In this document: positions 52,574 to 61,402 of the stretch, in pieces
Position numbering within the stretch: position 1 is the stretch's first letter
How the letters are laid out: each line of letters opens with the position of its first letter
Assembly (NCBI GenBank): GCA_910579205.1
Contig: CAJTTD010000008.1
Span: 34,164-98,163, forward strand
DNA: 64,000 bases
Direction: 5' to 3'
Source of the DNA: an uncultured Christensenella sp.
GTDB taxonomy: Bacteria; Bacillota; Clostridia; Christensenellales; Pumilibacteraceae
The notes under the pieces: model-generated
What the model was told of the DNA's origin: nothing
Seen by the model: the letters and a program-made list of their open reading frames with translations, nothing else
The model's database searches: none
Translations under genes and position numbers: made by a program

Positions 52574-53686
52574 TCAGTCCGCGATCTTGTCCGTCATATC
52601 GAACACCGCCGCAACGGTATCGTCCATGTCGTAATACTTGTATCCCGCGAGCCTGCCGCCGAATAGAACGTTGGGCGTGTCTGCCGCGGCGCGCGCGTAC
52701 TTTTTGTACAGCTCACCGTTCTTTTCGTCGTTTATGGGATAGTACGGCTCGCAGCCGCGCGAAAACTGTTCGGGATACTCGCGCGTTATGACGGTCTTAT
52801 CCGATTTTTGCGTTCTGTCGAAATGCTTGTGTTCGATTATGCGCGTATACGGCGTTTCGAAATCGGTGTAGTTGACTACGGCATTGCCTTGATAGTCGTC
52901 CGTATCGAGCGTTTCCGTCTCGAAGCGCAGCGATCTGTATTCGAGCTCGCCGAACTTGTATTCGAAATATCTGTCTATAGGTCCTGTGTACAGCACGCGC
53001 TCCGCTTGAGCGTCGAACGCGGCTTTGTCGGAAAAGTAATCGACGCCCGTTGTAACATCTGCTCCGTCGAGCATTTTTTCTATCATGCGCGTATATCCGC
53101 CGAGCGGGATGCCTTGGTATCTGTCGTTGAAATAGTTATTGTCGTACACGAATCTGAGCGGCACTCTGCCTATTATGAACGACGGCAGATATTTGCAATC
53201 TCTGCCCCATTGCTTTTCGGTATAACCCTTTATAAGCGTTTTGTACACGTCCTCGCCGACGGACGCGAGCGCTTTTTCTTCAAGGTTTTTCGGCTCGCCT
53301 TCGATACCCGTCGCCGCTATCTGCGCGTCTATCACCGCGCGCGCTTCCGACGGGGTTTTGCACCCCCATAACTGGTAAAACGTGAACATGTTGAACGGAA
53401 GGTTGTACAGCTTGCCCTTATAATTGGCTATGGGACTGTTGACAAAGTTATTGAATTCGGCAAAGCGGTTTACATAATCCCACACTCGCTTGTCGCTCGT
53501 ATGGAATATATGCGCGCCGAATTTGTGTACGGTTATCCCGTCGCACTGTTCGGTGGCTATGTTTCCGCCCACGCTTTCGCGCTTTTCTATCACCGCGCAG
53601 CGTTTGCCGCGCTCCGTCATGATCTGACAAAAAGCGGCGCCGAATAAGCCGCCGCCCACTATCAAATAATCGTACTTCTTGCTCAT
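52574..53686 (-). CDS. glf: UDP-galactopyranose mutase
   Basis: 370 residues. FAD-binding motif DYLIVGGGLFGAAFCQIM at the N-terminus, then KFGAHIFHTSDKRVWDYVNRF, GYTEKQWGRD, RYQGIPLGGYTRMIEKML and TREYPEQFSRGCEPYYPI near the end, all characteristic of Glf. It converts UDP-galactopyranose to UDP-galactofuranose, a precursor of surface glycans. AAGGGGC precedes the ATG. It is 24 bases downstream of a membrane glycosyltransferase gene, suggesting galactofuranose-containing polymer synthesis. Confidence 0.95.
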   Translation of the reverse strand: MSKKYDYLIVGGGLFGAAFCQIMTERGKRCAVIEKRESVGGNIATEQCDGITVHKFGAHIFHTSDKRVWDYVNRFAEFNNFVNSPIANYKGKLYNLPFNMFTFYQLWGCKTPSEARAVIDAQIAATGIEGEPKNLEEKALASVGEDVYKTLIKGYTEKQWGRDCKYLPSFIIGRVPLRFVYDNNYFNDRYQGIPLGGYTRMIEKMLDGADVTTGVDYFSDKAAFDAQAERVLYTGPIDRYFEYKFGELEYRSLRFETETLDTDDYQGNAVVNYTDFETPYTRIIEHKHFDRTQKSDKTVITREYPEQFSRGCEPYYPINDEKNGELYKKYARAAADTPNVLFGGRLAGYKYYDMDDTVAAVFDMTDKIAD

Positions 53687-53710
53687 ACCGCCCCTTGTTC
53701 GCGCCTATCG

Positions 53711-55186
53711 TTATCCGTCCTGCGCGCCGTTACCGTTATTAATAGTTTCTGTTGTTTCCACCGAGTCGATACATTCTCCGTCCGACTCGGGCTGTTTTGT
53801 TTCCGTATCCGCGTCCGCACGTATCTCGTTCGCCTCTGTTTTTTCGCTGTCCGCGCTGCCGTCGGCAGCCGCGCTTTCGGCAGCGACCATAGCCGCGGCT
53901 TGGGGCGCGACATTGCGCTTGACCTGGCTCCACTTGGGTTTACTGAACACGCCTATAGTTATCGCCGCGGCGTAAATTATCATGAACACGGGAAACAAGA
54001 ACACTGCGGGGAGCATTTTTCTGATGGGCGCTTTGATGCGCTTATGCTCGAGCAATACCGCAAGCAAAGCTTGTATTATGAACATCGCCACAAACGCGAA
54101 CGCAAGCGCGAAACATATAGTATTTAAATACGTCCAGAACTGCACCACGCTGCCGCCCATGCCGTAATAAAAGCCCATTATGCCGTGGTATAGCAATACG
54201 TATATGTAATAGATAGGAAGCCACAGACACATAAGCACGCACACGGGAATAAACATGAGCGTTAAAAACATGTCTATGTACGTCCACTTCCAGCGCACGA
54301 AAAACAGCAAGAACGACTTAATGCCTTGCGTATAAAACAGCTCGTTTATCGCGCGCGCCATGCGCTTGTATCGGTTGAACGTGTCCTTTATCGTAGACGG
54401 CTGGTCTTCGTACACGACCGCCTCTTTTACATACATCGTCTTAATCTTGTCTTCGTTGAGCCGACGCATGGTGAACTCGGTATCGTCGGACGACGTCAAG
54501 CAGTCCCAACCGCCGTGCTTTTTGATTATTTCGGCGGAGAACATCATTCCCGCGCCGCCCAGCATAGTGCCTTGACCTATAGCCGAACGGAAGTTGCTCG
54601 AAAAGCGGCAGTCGCGGATATACCACAGACCGGAAATGCCCGCTATGACGTTTTGATCGATGTTTTTGGAATTGGAATAGCCGCGCGCGCACTTTACTCC
54701 CGCAGCAAACGCATCGTTCATGCGCGATATGTAATCGGGCGCCATGTGGTTGTCCGCATCGAACTTGATAAACGCGTCGTAATAGTCGGGGCGTTCTTCC
54801 GCTATCCGCTCAAACAGATACTTGAGCGCGTAGCCCGCCTTGTGATGTTTGGGATCGGGGTCTTGCCGCTCGTATACTATCGCGCCGCACTGCCGCGCTA
54901 TTTCCGCGGTGTCGTCCGTGCAGTTGTCGGCTACGAGAAATATGTCAAACAGCTCGCGCGGATAATCGGAGGCAAGTATGCACTTTATGGTCTCGGCAAT
55001 GACGGACGCTTCGTTGCGAGCGGGTATCACTATGCCGAACTTATGCTTTTTGTCGGATACGGGATACTTTTTTGCGGGAATGAAAAACAATAAAATATAG
55101 ATCAACTGAATACCGAACGCAACGCCTATTATTGTTAGCAGAACGTTGTCGTTTATGATTGACAATACTTTATTGAACGTTTCCAT
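53711..55186 (-). CDS. Membrane glycosyltransferase family 2
   Basis: 491 residues from METFNK at 55186; a longer frame starting at GTG is unsupported. One N-terminal membrane segment (LLTIIGVAFGIQLIYILLFF) precedes the GT-A domain with VIPARNEASVIAETI, FLVADNCTDDTAEIARQC, KFDADNHMAPDY (DxD-like) and SSDDTEFTMRRL, and NRYKRMARAI as the acceptor-site variant of QxxRW. Three or more C-terminal membrane segments follow, then an acidic, low-complexity tail of about 65 residues. It resembles processive polysaccharide synthases. First gene of the operon with glf. Confidence 0.9.
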   Translation of the reverse strand: METFNKVLSIINDNVLLTIIGVAFGIQLIYILLFFIPAKKYPVSDKKHKFGIVIPARNEASVIAETIKCILASDYPRELFDIFLVADNCTDDTAEIARQCGAIVYERQDPDPKHHKAGYALKYLFERIAEERPDYYDAFIKFDADNHMAPDYISRMNDAFAAGVKCARGYSNSKNIDQNVIAGISGLWYIRDCRFSSNFRSAIGQGTMLGGAGMMFSAEIIKKHGGWDCLTSSDDTEFTMRRLNEDKIKTMYVKEAVVYEDQPSTIKDTFNRYKRMARAINELFYTQGIKSFLLFFVRWKWTYIDMFLTLMFIPVCVLMCLWLPIYYIYVLLYHGIMGFYYGMGGSVVQFWTYLNTICFALAFAFVAMFIIQALLAVLLEHKRIKAPIRKMLPAVFLFPVFMIIYAAAITIGVFSKPKWSQVKRNVAPQAAAMVAAESAAADGSADSEKTEANEIRADADTETKQPESDGECIDSVETTETINNGNGAQDG

Positions 55187-55275
55187 AGTATATCCGATAC
55201 GCCGCGATATCGCGGGCGATAAATTTTTGTCGGGCACATGTTAAGCAGTAAAAGCGTCCCGACGTCAGTGTTTTA

Positions 55276-55305
55276 ATTATACACTCCGTGCGCGGCTTTT
55301 GTCAA
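55276..55305 (-). promoter_or_regulatory. Promoter of the glycosyltransferase-glf operon
   Basis: On the minus strand TTGACA (55305-55300), 18 bases, TATAAT (55281-55276). The leader is about 83 bases. Confidence 0.7.
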
Positions 55306-55568
55306 GCCCATACATTAGAATTGCATTAAATTACGATTAAATGCACCTAATATATAGTATTCGGCAAAATCGCTCGGCATATTCCGTCTATAAACAACCG
55401 CCCGCGCCTATTTTACCGCTGTCGTCCGTCGCACCCCTACCGCATTAGAGCGACACAATTATACGCGATCGTGGCGCAAACTCGACCGGCGCCCGCAAAT
55501 TGACAAGCATGGCGATAATCGCTTGCTTTATTTTATAAAATAGTATAAACTATACAAGGTAGGTGTTT

Positions 55569-56348
55569 ATGGAATTTCAAGACGTCAGAGATATTGCGAT
55601 TTACGGCACCGACTGCGTGGTAGATATTTCACGAGGGAGTGATGAAACTACGCGGTTTATTTCCGCTAAGGAAAAATACTTCGATATCAAAGCGGACAAC
55701 GGATTGTTGACGGTTACCCAAAAGTCGCGCAATATATTTTACCGCATAATAATGCGGCGTTTTGAATTCAAGCTCGTATTGCCGCGCAGTTTTAAAGGCA
55801 AGCTGCGTTTTCGCAATAAAAACGGCGGACTGTACATAAACGACGCCGAGTTCTCGGACGTAGAGCTTTCCACCGCCAACGGCAAATTCGATCTCTGCAA
55901 CACATCATGCCACAGCTTTTCGCTTAAAATGTCAAACGGCAGCGTCAACGTAAAAAACATGACCGCAGCGGAATCCGCCGCGGTAAAATGCGCCAACGGC
56001 AATATCAGATTCGAATCGGTCAAAGCCCCCCAGCTCACCATATCGTGCTCCAACGCCGGGCTTACCGCCATAGATATCACTTCCAAAAAATTCGACTGCT
56101 CCACTTCCAACGGCACTATCGACGCGAGCGCAGTAGCTGCCGACGAGACAAAATTGGAAACATCCAACGGCAAGATAAACGCTATGTTTATCGGCAACCG
56201 CAACGATCATAGGCTTTGCGCGGAAACGACGCACGGCGCGATAACTATAGACGGAGTGCCGTTCAAAAATATTTCCGATGTGTCGCGTACCGACAAACGC
56301 ATAAACGTCAAAACTTCAAACGGCGATATAGACGTAAGATTTATGTAA
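55569..56348 (+). CDS. DUF4097-type beta-helix protein
   Basis: 259 residues from the ATG at 55569, preceded by AGGTAGG. The C-terminal two thirds consist of repeated strands with the pattern LxxSNGxIxV: KMSNGSVNVKNM, KCANGNIRFESV, STSNGTIDASAV, ETSNGKINAMFI and KTSNGDIDVRFM. This is the DUF4097 beta-helix seen in many Firmicutes proteins. There is no signal peptide, so the cell location is uncertain. No neighbour suggests a role. Confidence 0.88.
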   Translation: MEFQDVRDIAIYGTDCVVDISRGSDETTRFISAKEKYFDIKADNGLLTVTQKSRNIFYRIIMRRFEFKLVLPRSFKGKLRFRNKNGGLYINDAEFSDVELSTANGKFDLCNTSCHSFSLKMSNGSVNVKNMTAAESAAVKCANGNIRFESVKAPQLTISCSNAGLTAIDITSKKFDCSTSNGTIDASAVAADETKLETSNGKINAMFIGNRNDHRLCAETTHGAITIDGVPFKNISDVSRTDKRINVKTSNGDIDVRFM

Positions 56349-56464
56349 ATATCACTGCGCTAACGGCGTACTTCATAGCGATCGAAGCAAGGGCGATCTT
56401 ATTGTCCTTGCTTTTTTATTGCGGTCATGCTATCACGAAACTGCGGCAAACAGTAAGTTGTCGG

Positions 56465-56812
56465 TCAAACAATATTTTCACCCAAAATTATTTTAGGCAT
56501 TGTTATCAAACATCTGTTCCAACGTTTATAAAATTTTTCTACACCGAGTTTAGACACTCTTGCATGCGCCTCTTCGTTCTCCAATACCCAATGTAAAACA
56601 TATATGACCTTCCCTACATTTTTTGTAAGACGAATAGGCAACTGTCCTTCTTTGACCGCATTGAAATCTTTTTGTCGGTGAGTACGTTTTATATAACGCA
56701 CATCAATGACCCCGTCTTGCTGCAAATAAAATTCCGCTACTTCTTTCATTAGTTCTTCGATTTCATTAAGTTTGGTCAGTTTCGCTTCGTATATACATAT
56801 TTCATTAAACAT
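56465..56812 (-). CDS. Dimeric alpha/beta-barrel (ABM-like) protein
   Basis: 115 residues. Strand-helix-strand features EICIYEAKLTKLNEIEELMKEVAEFYLQQDGVIDVRYIKRTHRQ and VIYVLHWVLENEEAHARVSKLGVEKFYKRW fit the ferredoxin-like barrel of antibiotic-biosynthesis-monooxygenase-type proteins. No catalytic residue can be identified. GGGAGGCG precedes the ATG at 56812. Transcribed leftward in isolation. The 58421 gene product has a similar fold. Confidence 0.7.
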   Translation of the reverse strand: MFNEICIYEAKLTKLNEIEELMKEVAEFYLQQDGVIDVRYIKRTHRQKDFNAVKEGQLPIRLTKNVGKVIYVLHWVLENEEAHARVSKLGVEKFYKRWNRCLITMPKIILGENIV

Positions 56813-57124
56813 ATTACGCCTCCCTTGCGTTTTGATTATACCATAAAATCAAGTGATTGCCAACTTAATTGTTTGATTTACTTATTCCAAGTCATTGTAT
56901 ATCCGGTTCCATCTGTATTTTTATTTATATCTTTGCTTGCAATTATAAACTTGATTTTATAAAAATCGATTGTTATGTCATTGTTCAAATTTCGGTCTGA
57001 CTTTATGACCTGTAATAAAATATAACGCGCTATACTTCGCAAGCGAATATAGCGCGCTGTTTATTTGCCCAAAAGGAGATCACTGTAACGGATACCCATA
57101 TGTGCGCCGTTTTTTATTTGACCG
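56813..57124 (-). terminator. Intergenic region with hairpin (57026-57056)
   Basis: CGCGCTATA-C-TTCGC/GCGAA-TATAGCGCG is a long stem. It probably ends the 57125-57910 transcript on the minus strand, where it is followed by TTATATTTTATT. The rest of this AT-rich stretch shows nothing. Confidence 0.55.
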
Positions 57125-57910
57125 CTACTCGCCTTGATACGGCATAGGCGTGTCGGCATAAACGAAAGTCTCCGAATATTCGGCGGAGCAGCGCGTGCCG
57201 CCGAACTTATCCACGCGGAATTTTTCGGTTATATCCAGTCTGACGGGACGCTCGCCGTCTGTATACAGAGTAAGTTCTATCGATTCGTACTCGGGATACG
57301 ACTTGCCGCCAAGCGCCGTCTTTATCTCGTTACGGCAGTACTCGGTCGCGCGATCCACGTCGAGCGTGTATTTATAGATGTTTTCGCCCGCGCATTCCGC
57401 GCCCACAATCGCGCCGTCCAAGCGGTACTTGCAAAGCCCCGTAACGGGCAGCCCGTAAGCCGCGACGAAGTCAGATCGGCTCAGCTCGGTCGGCTCGCCG
57501 TAACTGAAGCTTTTGCCGTCGCGATCGCCGTGCGTTACGAAATACGCGCCACCGCGCGCTTCTTTTTTGATAGCGGCTTTGACAAACGCCGACATGCTTT
57601 CCGCAACGTCGGTATATTCGTCGCCGCGTACCGAGCGTCCGCCGCTCACCTTTTGCGAGTACGGTATGCCGAACACTCGCGCCTTTATAACGCCATGCAG
57701 CTCAGTAATGAAGTCGTTGGACTCGACGTAAGCCGCGGCATTGTTTATCGCGCGCATGGCGTCGTTATCCAAAGATTCCGACGCTACGGACGGCACGGGC
57801 GCGGCGCGGAACACGGGCAAAAACGCCAAGGCAGAAAACACAAACAACAGCAAAATTATCAATGCCGACGGAACGGCTTTTTTTATACGCGATGCTATCA
57901 CACTGTTCAT
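57125..57910 (-). CDS. Hypothetical exported or membrane-anchored protein
   Basis: 261 residues. A single N-terminal hydrophobic stretch (ALIILLLFVFSALAFLPVF) after a basic start acts as signal or anchor. The remainder is soluble, with YFVTHGDRDGKSFSYGEPTEL and repeated charged strands, and two cysteines near LCKYRLDGAIVGAEC that may pair outside the cell. No domain is recognised. No Shine-Dalgarno lies near the ATG at 57910; CATACT six bases upstream hints at a leaderless start, but the -35 box is poor. Confidence 0.65.
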   Translation of the reverse strand: MNSVIASRIKKAVPSALIILLLFVFSALAFLPVFRAAPVPSVASESLDNDAMRAINNAAAYVESNDFITELHGVIKARVFGIPYSQKVSGGRSVRGDEYTDVAESMSAFVKAAIKKEARGGAYFVTHGDRDGKSFSYGEPTELSRSDFVAAYGLPVTGLCKYRLDGAIVGAECAGENIYKYTLDVDRATEYCRNEIKTALGGKSYPEYESIELTLYTDGERPVRLDITEKFRVDKFGGTRCSAEYSETFVYADTPMPYQGE

Positions 57911-57990
57911 GTCGATAGTATGTTTATTCTCCGCCTTTTTAACCGCGCCTATAAATAGTTATGCGATATACCGACATACCCGCAAAACGC

Positions 57991-58019
57991 TTTACAATCG
58001 ACGGCAAAACTACTATAAT
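57991..58019 (+). promoter_or_regulatory. Promoter of tRNA-Ser
   Basis: TTTACA (57991-57996), 17 bases, TATAAT (58014-58019), ending 32 bases before the tRNA. Confidence 0.7.
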
Positions 58020-58051
58020 ATTTAAAATGATCGACGAGTTCGATCCATATT

Positions 58052-58140
58052 GGAGGCGTATCGAAGCGGTCATAACGAGGCGGTCTTGAAAACCGTTTGG
58101 CGGCAACGCCACGGGGGTTCGAATCCCTCCGCCTCCGCCA
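58052..58140 (+). tRNA. tRNA-Ser (anticodon TGA)
   Basis: Begins GGAGGCG and ends CGCCTCC-G-CCA with CCA encoded. The anticodon stem GCGGT/ACCGT encloses CTTGAAA, giving TGA. The long variable arm (GGCGGCAACGCC) confirms a class II tRNA-Ser. Confidence 0.97.
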
Positions 58141-58349
58141 GAAGGGAATTGTACGAACACACGTCAAAGTGAGTTCGTACTTTTCCTTTTATATGAGTGT
58201 TTTGGCGTGTGCATACCCATTACGGACTTACTGCCTAAACCACCTATTCCTACGGCTTGGCAGACACAAAAACGTGATGAGAACGGCAACTTTACAAAAT
58301 AACGTAATGGGCACTTTGAGAGAAATCTTAAAGTGCCTTTGCTATTTGC

Positions 58350-58378
58350 TTGAATAAATCATTTGTTTTTGATATAAT
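58350..58378 (+). promoter_or_regulatory. Promoter of the 58421 gene
   Basis: TTGAAT (58350-58355), 17 bases, TATAAT (58373-58378). Confidence 0.65.
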
Positions 58379-58420
58379 GATTATACGATAAACAGTAATT
58401 TGTTGAGGAGGATTTTATAT

Positions 58421-58720
58421 ATGAATAAAACAGCATGGATATTTTCGTATAAACTTAAAAAAGGTGTAAGTGAAGAACACTTTGTAGAATTAACGCAAAA
58501 ATTACACGATGAAATCATTTCTAAAGCAAAGGGATTTATTTCGTGGGAACATTACTTACAAGGAGAAATATGGACTGATTTTGTTCTTTGGGAAACAGAA
58601 GAAGATGCAAATAATGCAACAACAATTGGGAAAGGTAAAGAAGTAACTAATAATTTTTATGCCTGCATTCAAATGAACACTTGTAGAGCATTAATTTCAA
58701 AACTAATAAAAAAGTATTAG
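58421..58720 (+). CDS. Small ABM-like protein
   Basis: 99 residues from the ATG at 58421, with GAGGAGG upstream. AWIFSYKLKKGVSEEHFVELTQKLHDEIISKAKGFISWEHYLQG and DFVLWETEEDANNATTIGKGKEV follow the pattern of a dimeric alpha/beta-barrel protein such as an antibiotic-biosynthesis-monooxygenase-like domain. It is AT-rich relative to core genes. It stands alone between its own promoter and a strong terminator. Function unknown. Confidence 0.75.
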   Translation: MNKTAWIFSYKLKKGVSEEHFVELTQKLHDEIISKAKGFISWEHYLQGEIWTDFVLWETEEDANNATTIGKGKEVTNNFYACIQMNTCRALISKLIKKY

Positions 58721-58748
58721 ATTTACAACTTACAATTTAGCGTTGAAT

Positions 58749-58783
58749 GACCGATAAGAACACCCATCTTATCGGTCTTTTTT
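58749..58783 (+). terminator. Terminator of the 58421 gene
   Basis: GACCGATAAGA/TCTTATCGGTC, an 11-pair perfect stem, followed by TTTTTT. Confidence 0.9.
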
Positions 58784-58794
58784 CATTTATAGCA

Positions 58795-59125
58795 GATTGA
58801 CTACTTTTTGCGGTTTTAGGTGTCCTCCACAATTAAGCCTTTCGGACTTCGGTTGTAGCACAGTTCTCGCAAAAGTAAACTGCAAAAAACAGCACTTAAA
58901 ATTAAATAGTATCTTTGAGCCTGACAGAAATGTCGGGCTTTTTCTTATGCCTAAAATGCACTGTTTTTTGAGTAACGTAACGTAAATATAAGCCCGTAGT
59001 TTACTTTCGCTGCCTCCCCATATAAAAGCGTTATCACACCCGAACAGTGCTACAAGTCGTCCTTGCCGAAAGGCTAATTTAATTGTGGAGGTATTAAAAA
59101 ATGCAAAAAGTAGTTTACTCAATTT
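58795..59125. repeat. Imperfect long inverted repeat
   Basis: The left arm (about 58795-58895) and the right arm (about 58950-59125) are inverse copies with gaps. Shared words in inverse orientation include GCAAAAAGTAGT, TAATTGTGGAGG, CCGAAAGGCT, GTGCTACAA and AGTTTACTTT. The right arm ends in the ribosome site and start of a 45-codon ORF; the left arm holds the matching decayed copy. The loop contains a GCCTGACA/TGTCGGGC hairpin with a T run. It may be a MITE-like element or an inverted duplication. Confidence 0.6.
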
Positions 59126-59238
59126 CAAAGGTAAACAAAGACGAAAAGTTGAAAGGTGTAGGTTATCTCGTTGAGGGTAACTTGCTTATCCCTTCTACTT
59201 CGAGCAAAGGTAGCCCGTCTTTTGTTGCTTTTTTATAG
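59101..59238 (+). CDS. Possible 45-residue protein, maybe truncated
   Basis: ATG at 59101 follows TGGAGG by nine bases. It encodes a peptide beginning MQKVVYSISKVNKDEKLKGV, then GYLVEGNLLIPSTSSKGSPSFVAFL. Its first codons are inside the right arm of the inverted repeat. The peptide has no recognised domain and the abrupt hydrophobic end suggests a truncated or frameshifted gene. Confidence 0.4.
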   Translation: MQKVVYSISKVNKDEKLKGVGYLVEGNLLIPSTSSKGSPSFVAFL

Positions 59239-59385
59239 GTCATTGCCAACAAGCGCACCGATTTCACAACGTTTTGACCACTTGCAAAAACGTTGCCACC
59301 AATCTGCCCCCAAAATTATTTTCCAAAATATCTGTTACATCAAGCGCTCGCCACGGTGCTATTTTTAATTTTTCGTTTTGCAGTA

Positions 59386-59414
59386 TTGTAAAAGATAGTC
59401 GTCTATGATATAAT
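59386..59414 (+). promoter_or_regulatory. Promoter of the DinB-like gene
   Basis: TTGTAA (59386-59391), 17 bases and TATAAT (59409-59414), 27 bases before the ATG. Confidence 0.65.
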
Positions 59415-59441
59415 AGAATTATCAAACATAGGAGCAAAAAT

Positions 59442-60155
59442 ATGACATCACAAGACCTTTACGCCGCTATCCATAAGGAATATAAACAGTTAAAATCGGT
59501 ACTGCAATCAAACAACTTAGGCGCTATTATCGAGCAAACGTTAAAAGTACACGCTATGGTACACCCGAAAGCCGTTTCGGGTATAAAGCAAGACACTATC
59601 GCCGATCATGTTCTTAACTATATGCTTGAAAAAGACAACAAAACAAAACTTGTGCCGAGAATGGACTGCGGCATAGATTTGAATTGGGCGGGAACGGAAA
59701 AAGTTCCTATGTGTTGGCATTTTTGGCATACATATCGTATCGAAGATTTGGTTTCAAACATATTGATTGCCGATAAGCCGCAGATATTCAACGACGAGAT
59801 ACAAAAGAAAATCAATTCGCCTATAACCGATACGGGCAACGCATTGGAACTTGACGCTGCGATAGAGCTTAGCAAACAACTTAATGTTGCCGCACTCAAA
59901 GATTACATAATAGCCGTTGGGAAGAACACGCGCACAATGATCGAGAATTTAACGCTTGAACAAATAAACTCTATGGTTCCCGAAGAAAGAGTTATGCAAA
60001 TTCTTCGTGTCGGCGGGGTTACGACAGATGTCCGTTCGGTGTGGCTGTTGGTGTATTGGGGAAGATTGACTGTCGGCGGAATGATACTTACGCCGTTGAC
60101 CGACCACCATATGATGCATCTGCCGCCTTGCCTTAATAATTTACCGATACTGTAA
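59442..60155 (+). CDS. DinB superfamily protein
   Basis: 237 residues, ATG after ATAGGAGC. The helical bundle pattern with WHFWHTYRIEDLVSNILIA near residue 95 resembles the DinB/YfiT-like metal-binding four-helix fold, in which three histidines bind a metal; a late TPLTDHHMMHLPPCL supplies further histidines. Family members include thiol transferases and uncharacterised stress proteins. ELDAAIELSKQLNVAALKDYI precedes a NLTLEQINSMVPEERVMQILRVGG helix pair. The precise role is unknown. It is ended by a strong terminator. Confidence 0.75.
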   Translation: MTSQDLYAAIHKEYKQLKSVLQSNNLGAIIEQTLKVHAMVHPKAVSGIKQDTIADHVLNYMLEKDNKTKLVPRMDCGIDLNWAGTEKVPMCWHFWHTYRIEDLVSNILIADKPQIFNDEIQKKINSPITDTGNALELDAAIELSKQLNVAALKDYIIAVGKNTRTMIENLTLEQINSMVPEERVMQILRVGGVTTDVRSVWLLVYWGRLTVGGMILTPLTDHHMMHLPPCLNNLPIL

Positions 60156-60186
60156 ATTATTCGTTTTAGGTATCCGCTCCGCCCAA

Positions 60187-60213
60187 AAAACGCACCTTGT
60201 ACGGGTGCGTTTT
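60187..60213 (+). terminator. Terminator of the DinB-like gene
   Basis: AAAACGCACC/GGTGCGTTTT stem with a 7-base loop and a short T end. Confidence 0.75.
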
Positions 60214-60365
60214 GCACTTACACTGGCGGAAATTTTTGACGCTTATGCGCGTATTACACTGTCAAAACCATTAAAATACACATATAAAGCTTATAATAAT
60301 TCTTTGACTATTTCTCGCAAAAGGTGTAGAATTATGTAAAATCCGCGAAGGTAGTTTTTAGGAGT

Positions 60366-60644
60366 ATGCTTGCGCCGATAATCGTTTTTGTCATCACATG
60401 CTTAATCATGATCGCAAGCGTTTTATTTTTCCCGAAGTTGAAGATCGGCAAGATCGAGATCGGCGTTTATTGGATAGTTACGCTTGCGGGCGCGATTATC
60501 GTATTTTTATGCTCGCCTACCGATATCCACAAGCACGGCGTAAAATTCGGGTGTTTGGATTTTATCAAGATAGGCGCGACGGTGTCCCTCCCCACTCTTT
60601 TCGCCGCGCTGGGCGCGCTATGGATATGCACATCGCTTTTTTAG
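60366..60644 (+). CDS. Short membrane protein, possible transporter remnant
   Basis: 92 residues with three hydrophobic stretches: IIVFVITCLIMIASVLFF, GVYWIVTLAGAIIVFLC and VSLPTLFAALGALWICTSLF. KLKIGKIEIGVYWIVTLAGA recalls the N-terminal region of SLC13/ArsB-like permeases, which are over 400 residues, so this may be a truncated relic. AGGAG lies close to the ATG. No continuation is seen downstream in another frame. Confidence 0.45.
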   Translation: MLAPIIVFVITCLIMIASVLFFPKLKIGKIEIGVYWIVTLAGAIIVFLCSPTDIHKHGVKFGCLDFIKIGATVSLPTLFAALGALWICTSLF

Positions 60645-60757
60645 CCGTTTGGGGCTTGTACTTGCCCATTTGAGCGCACTTGTTGCGCCGCGCCTATTGA
60701 CATCGTTATAAAATTATGATATATAATAATTGAAACCGTCAAGATGGAGAGCGATCT

Positions 60758-61213
60758 ATGTGTTTGATATGCGATAGGATCAAAATGATACAAGACGGAA
60801 CAAATCCGTATTTTGTCAAAGAAATGCAGACCGGGTATGTGGTGATAGGCGATCACCAGCACTTTAAAGGCTACACGCTGTTTTTGTGCAAGCGGCACGA
60901 GACCGAGCTATTCTTATTGGACATGCAAGAGCGCACTTTGTTCTTGCAAGAAATGTCTATCGTTGCCGAGGCTGCAAGCAAAGCATTCAAGTGCGAAAAA
61001 ATGAACTATGAACTTCTCGGCATGGGAGACAGCCATTTGCACTGGCATTTATTTCCGCGCGCGTACGGCGATCTGGGCGAATACGGCGTAAACGGCAACG
61101 GACCCGTTTGGTGGTATCCGAAAGACAAGTTTTACGACGACAGCGTCCGCCCGTCAAAAGAAGAATTGGAAAGCATGCGTACAGCATTGCTCGAACAATT
61201 AAATTCGTTGTAA
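60758..61213 (+). CDS. HIT family protein
   Basis: 151 residues. The histidine triad motif HLHWHLFPR has H93, H95 and H97, preceded by NYELLGMGDS. CLICDRIKM at the N-terminus gives a C2/C5 zinc pair with downstream histidines. Such proteins are nucleotide hydrolases or transferases that split adenosine phosphoramidates or dinucleoside polyphosphates. The ATG follows GGAGAG. A TTGACA/TATATA promoter with 17-base spacing lies upstream. The C-terminal part has a WWYPKDKFYDDS loop. Confidence 0.9.
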   Translation: MCLICDRIKMIQDGTNPYFVKEMQTGYVVIGDHQHFKGYTLFLCKRHETELFLLDMQERTLFLQEMSIVAEAASKAFKCEKMNYELLGMGDSHLHWHLFPRAYGDLGEYGVNGNGPVWWYPKDKFYDDSVRPSKEELESMRTALLEQLNSL

Positions 61214-61367
61214 GCTACTGCCGCCCTGCTCCGCGGTATGATCCCATTTGTTGATCCGTATGTGCGTTATTTGCTTTTGAAAAATCGAATATCGATTTCA
61301 CGACGAGTGGCGTAATAATACGTCTGCGCATGCACCCGCTCCGCGTCAGCGGCGATATAAAAAATCT

Positions 61368-61396
61368 TTGATTTTTTATGCATTTAATGATATAAT
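61368..61396 (+). promoter_or_regulatory. Promoter giving a leaderless mRNA for the 61403 operon
   Basis: TTGATT (61368-61373), 17 bases, TATAAT (61391-61396) and six bases to the ATG at 61403. No ribosome site precedes the ATG. Confidence 0.75.
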
Positions 61397-61402
61397 ACCC
61401 AC

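Noticed and set aside
60398..60673. Overlapping second frame in the short membrane protein region
   Set aside because: It is rich in Arg and Tyr with no membrane pattern; the 60366 frame is the plausible one.
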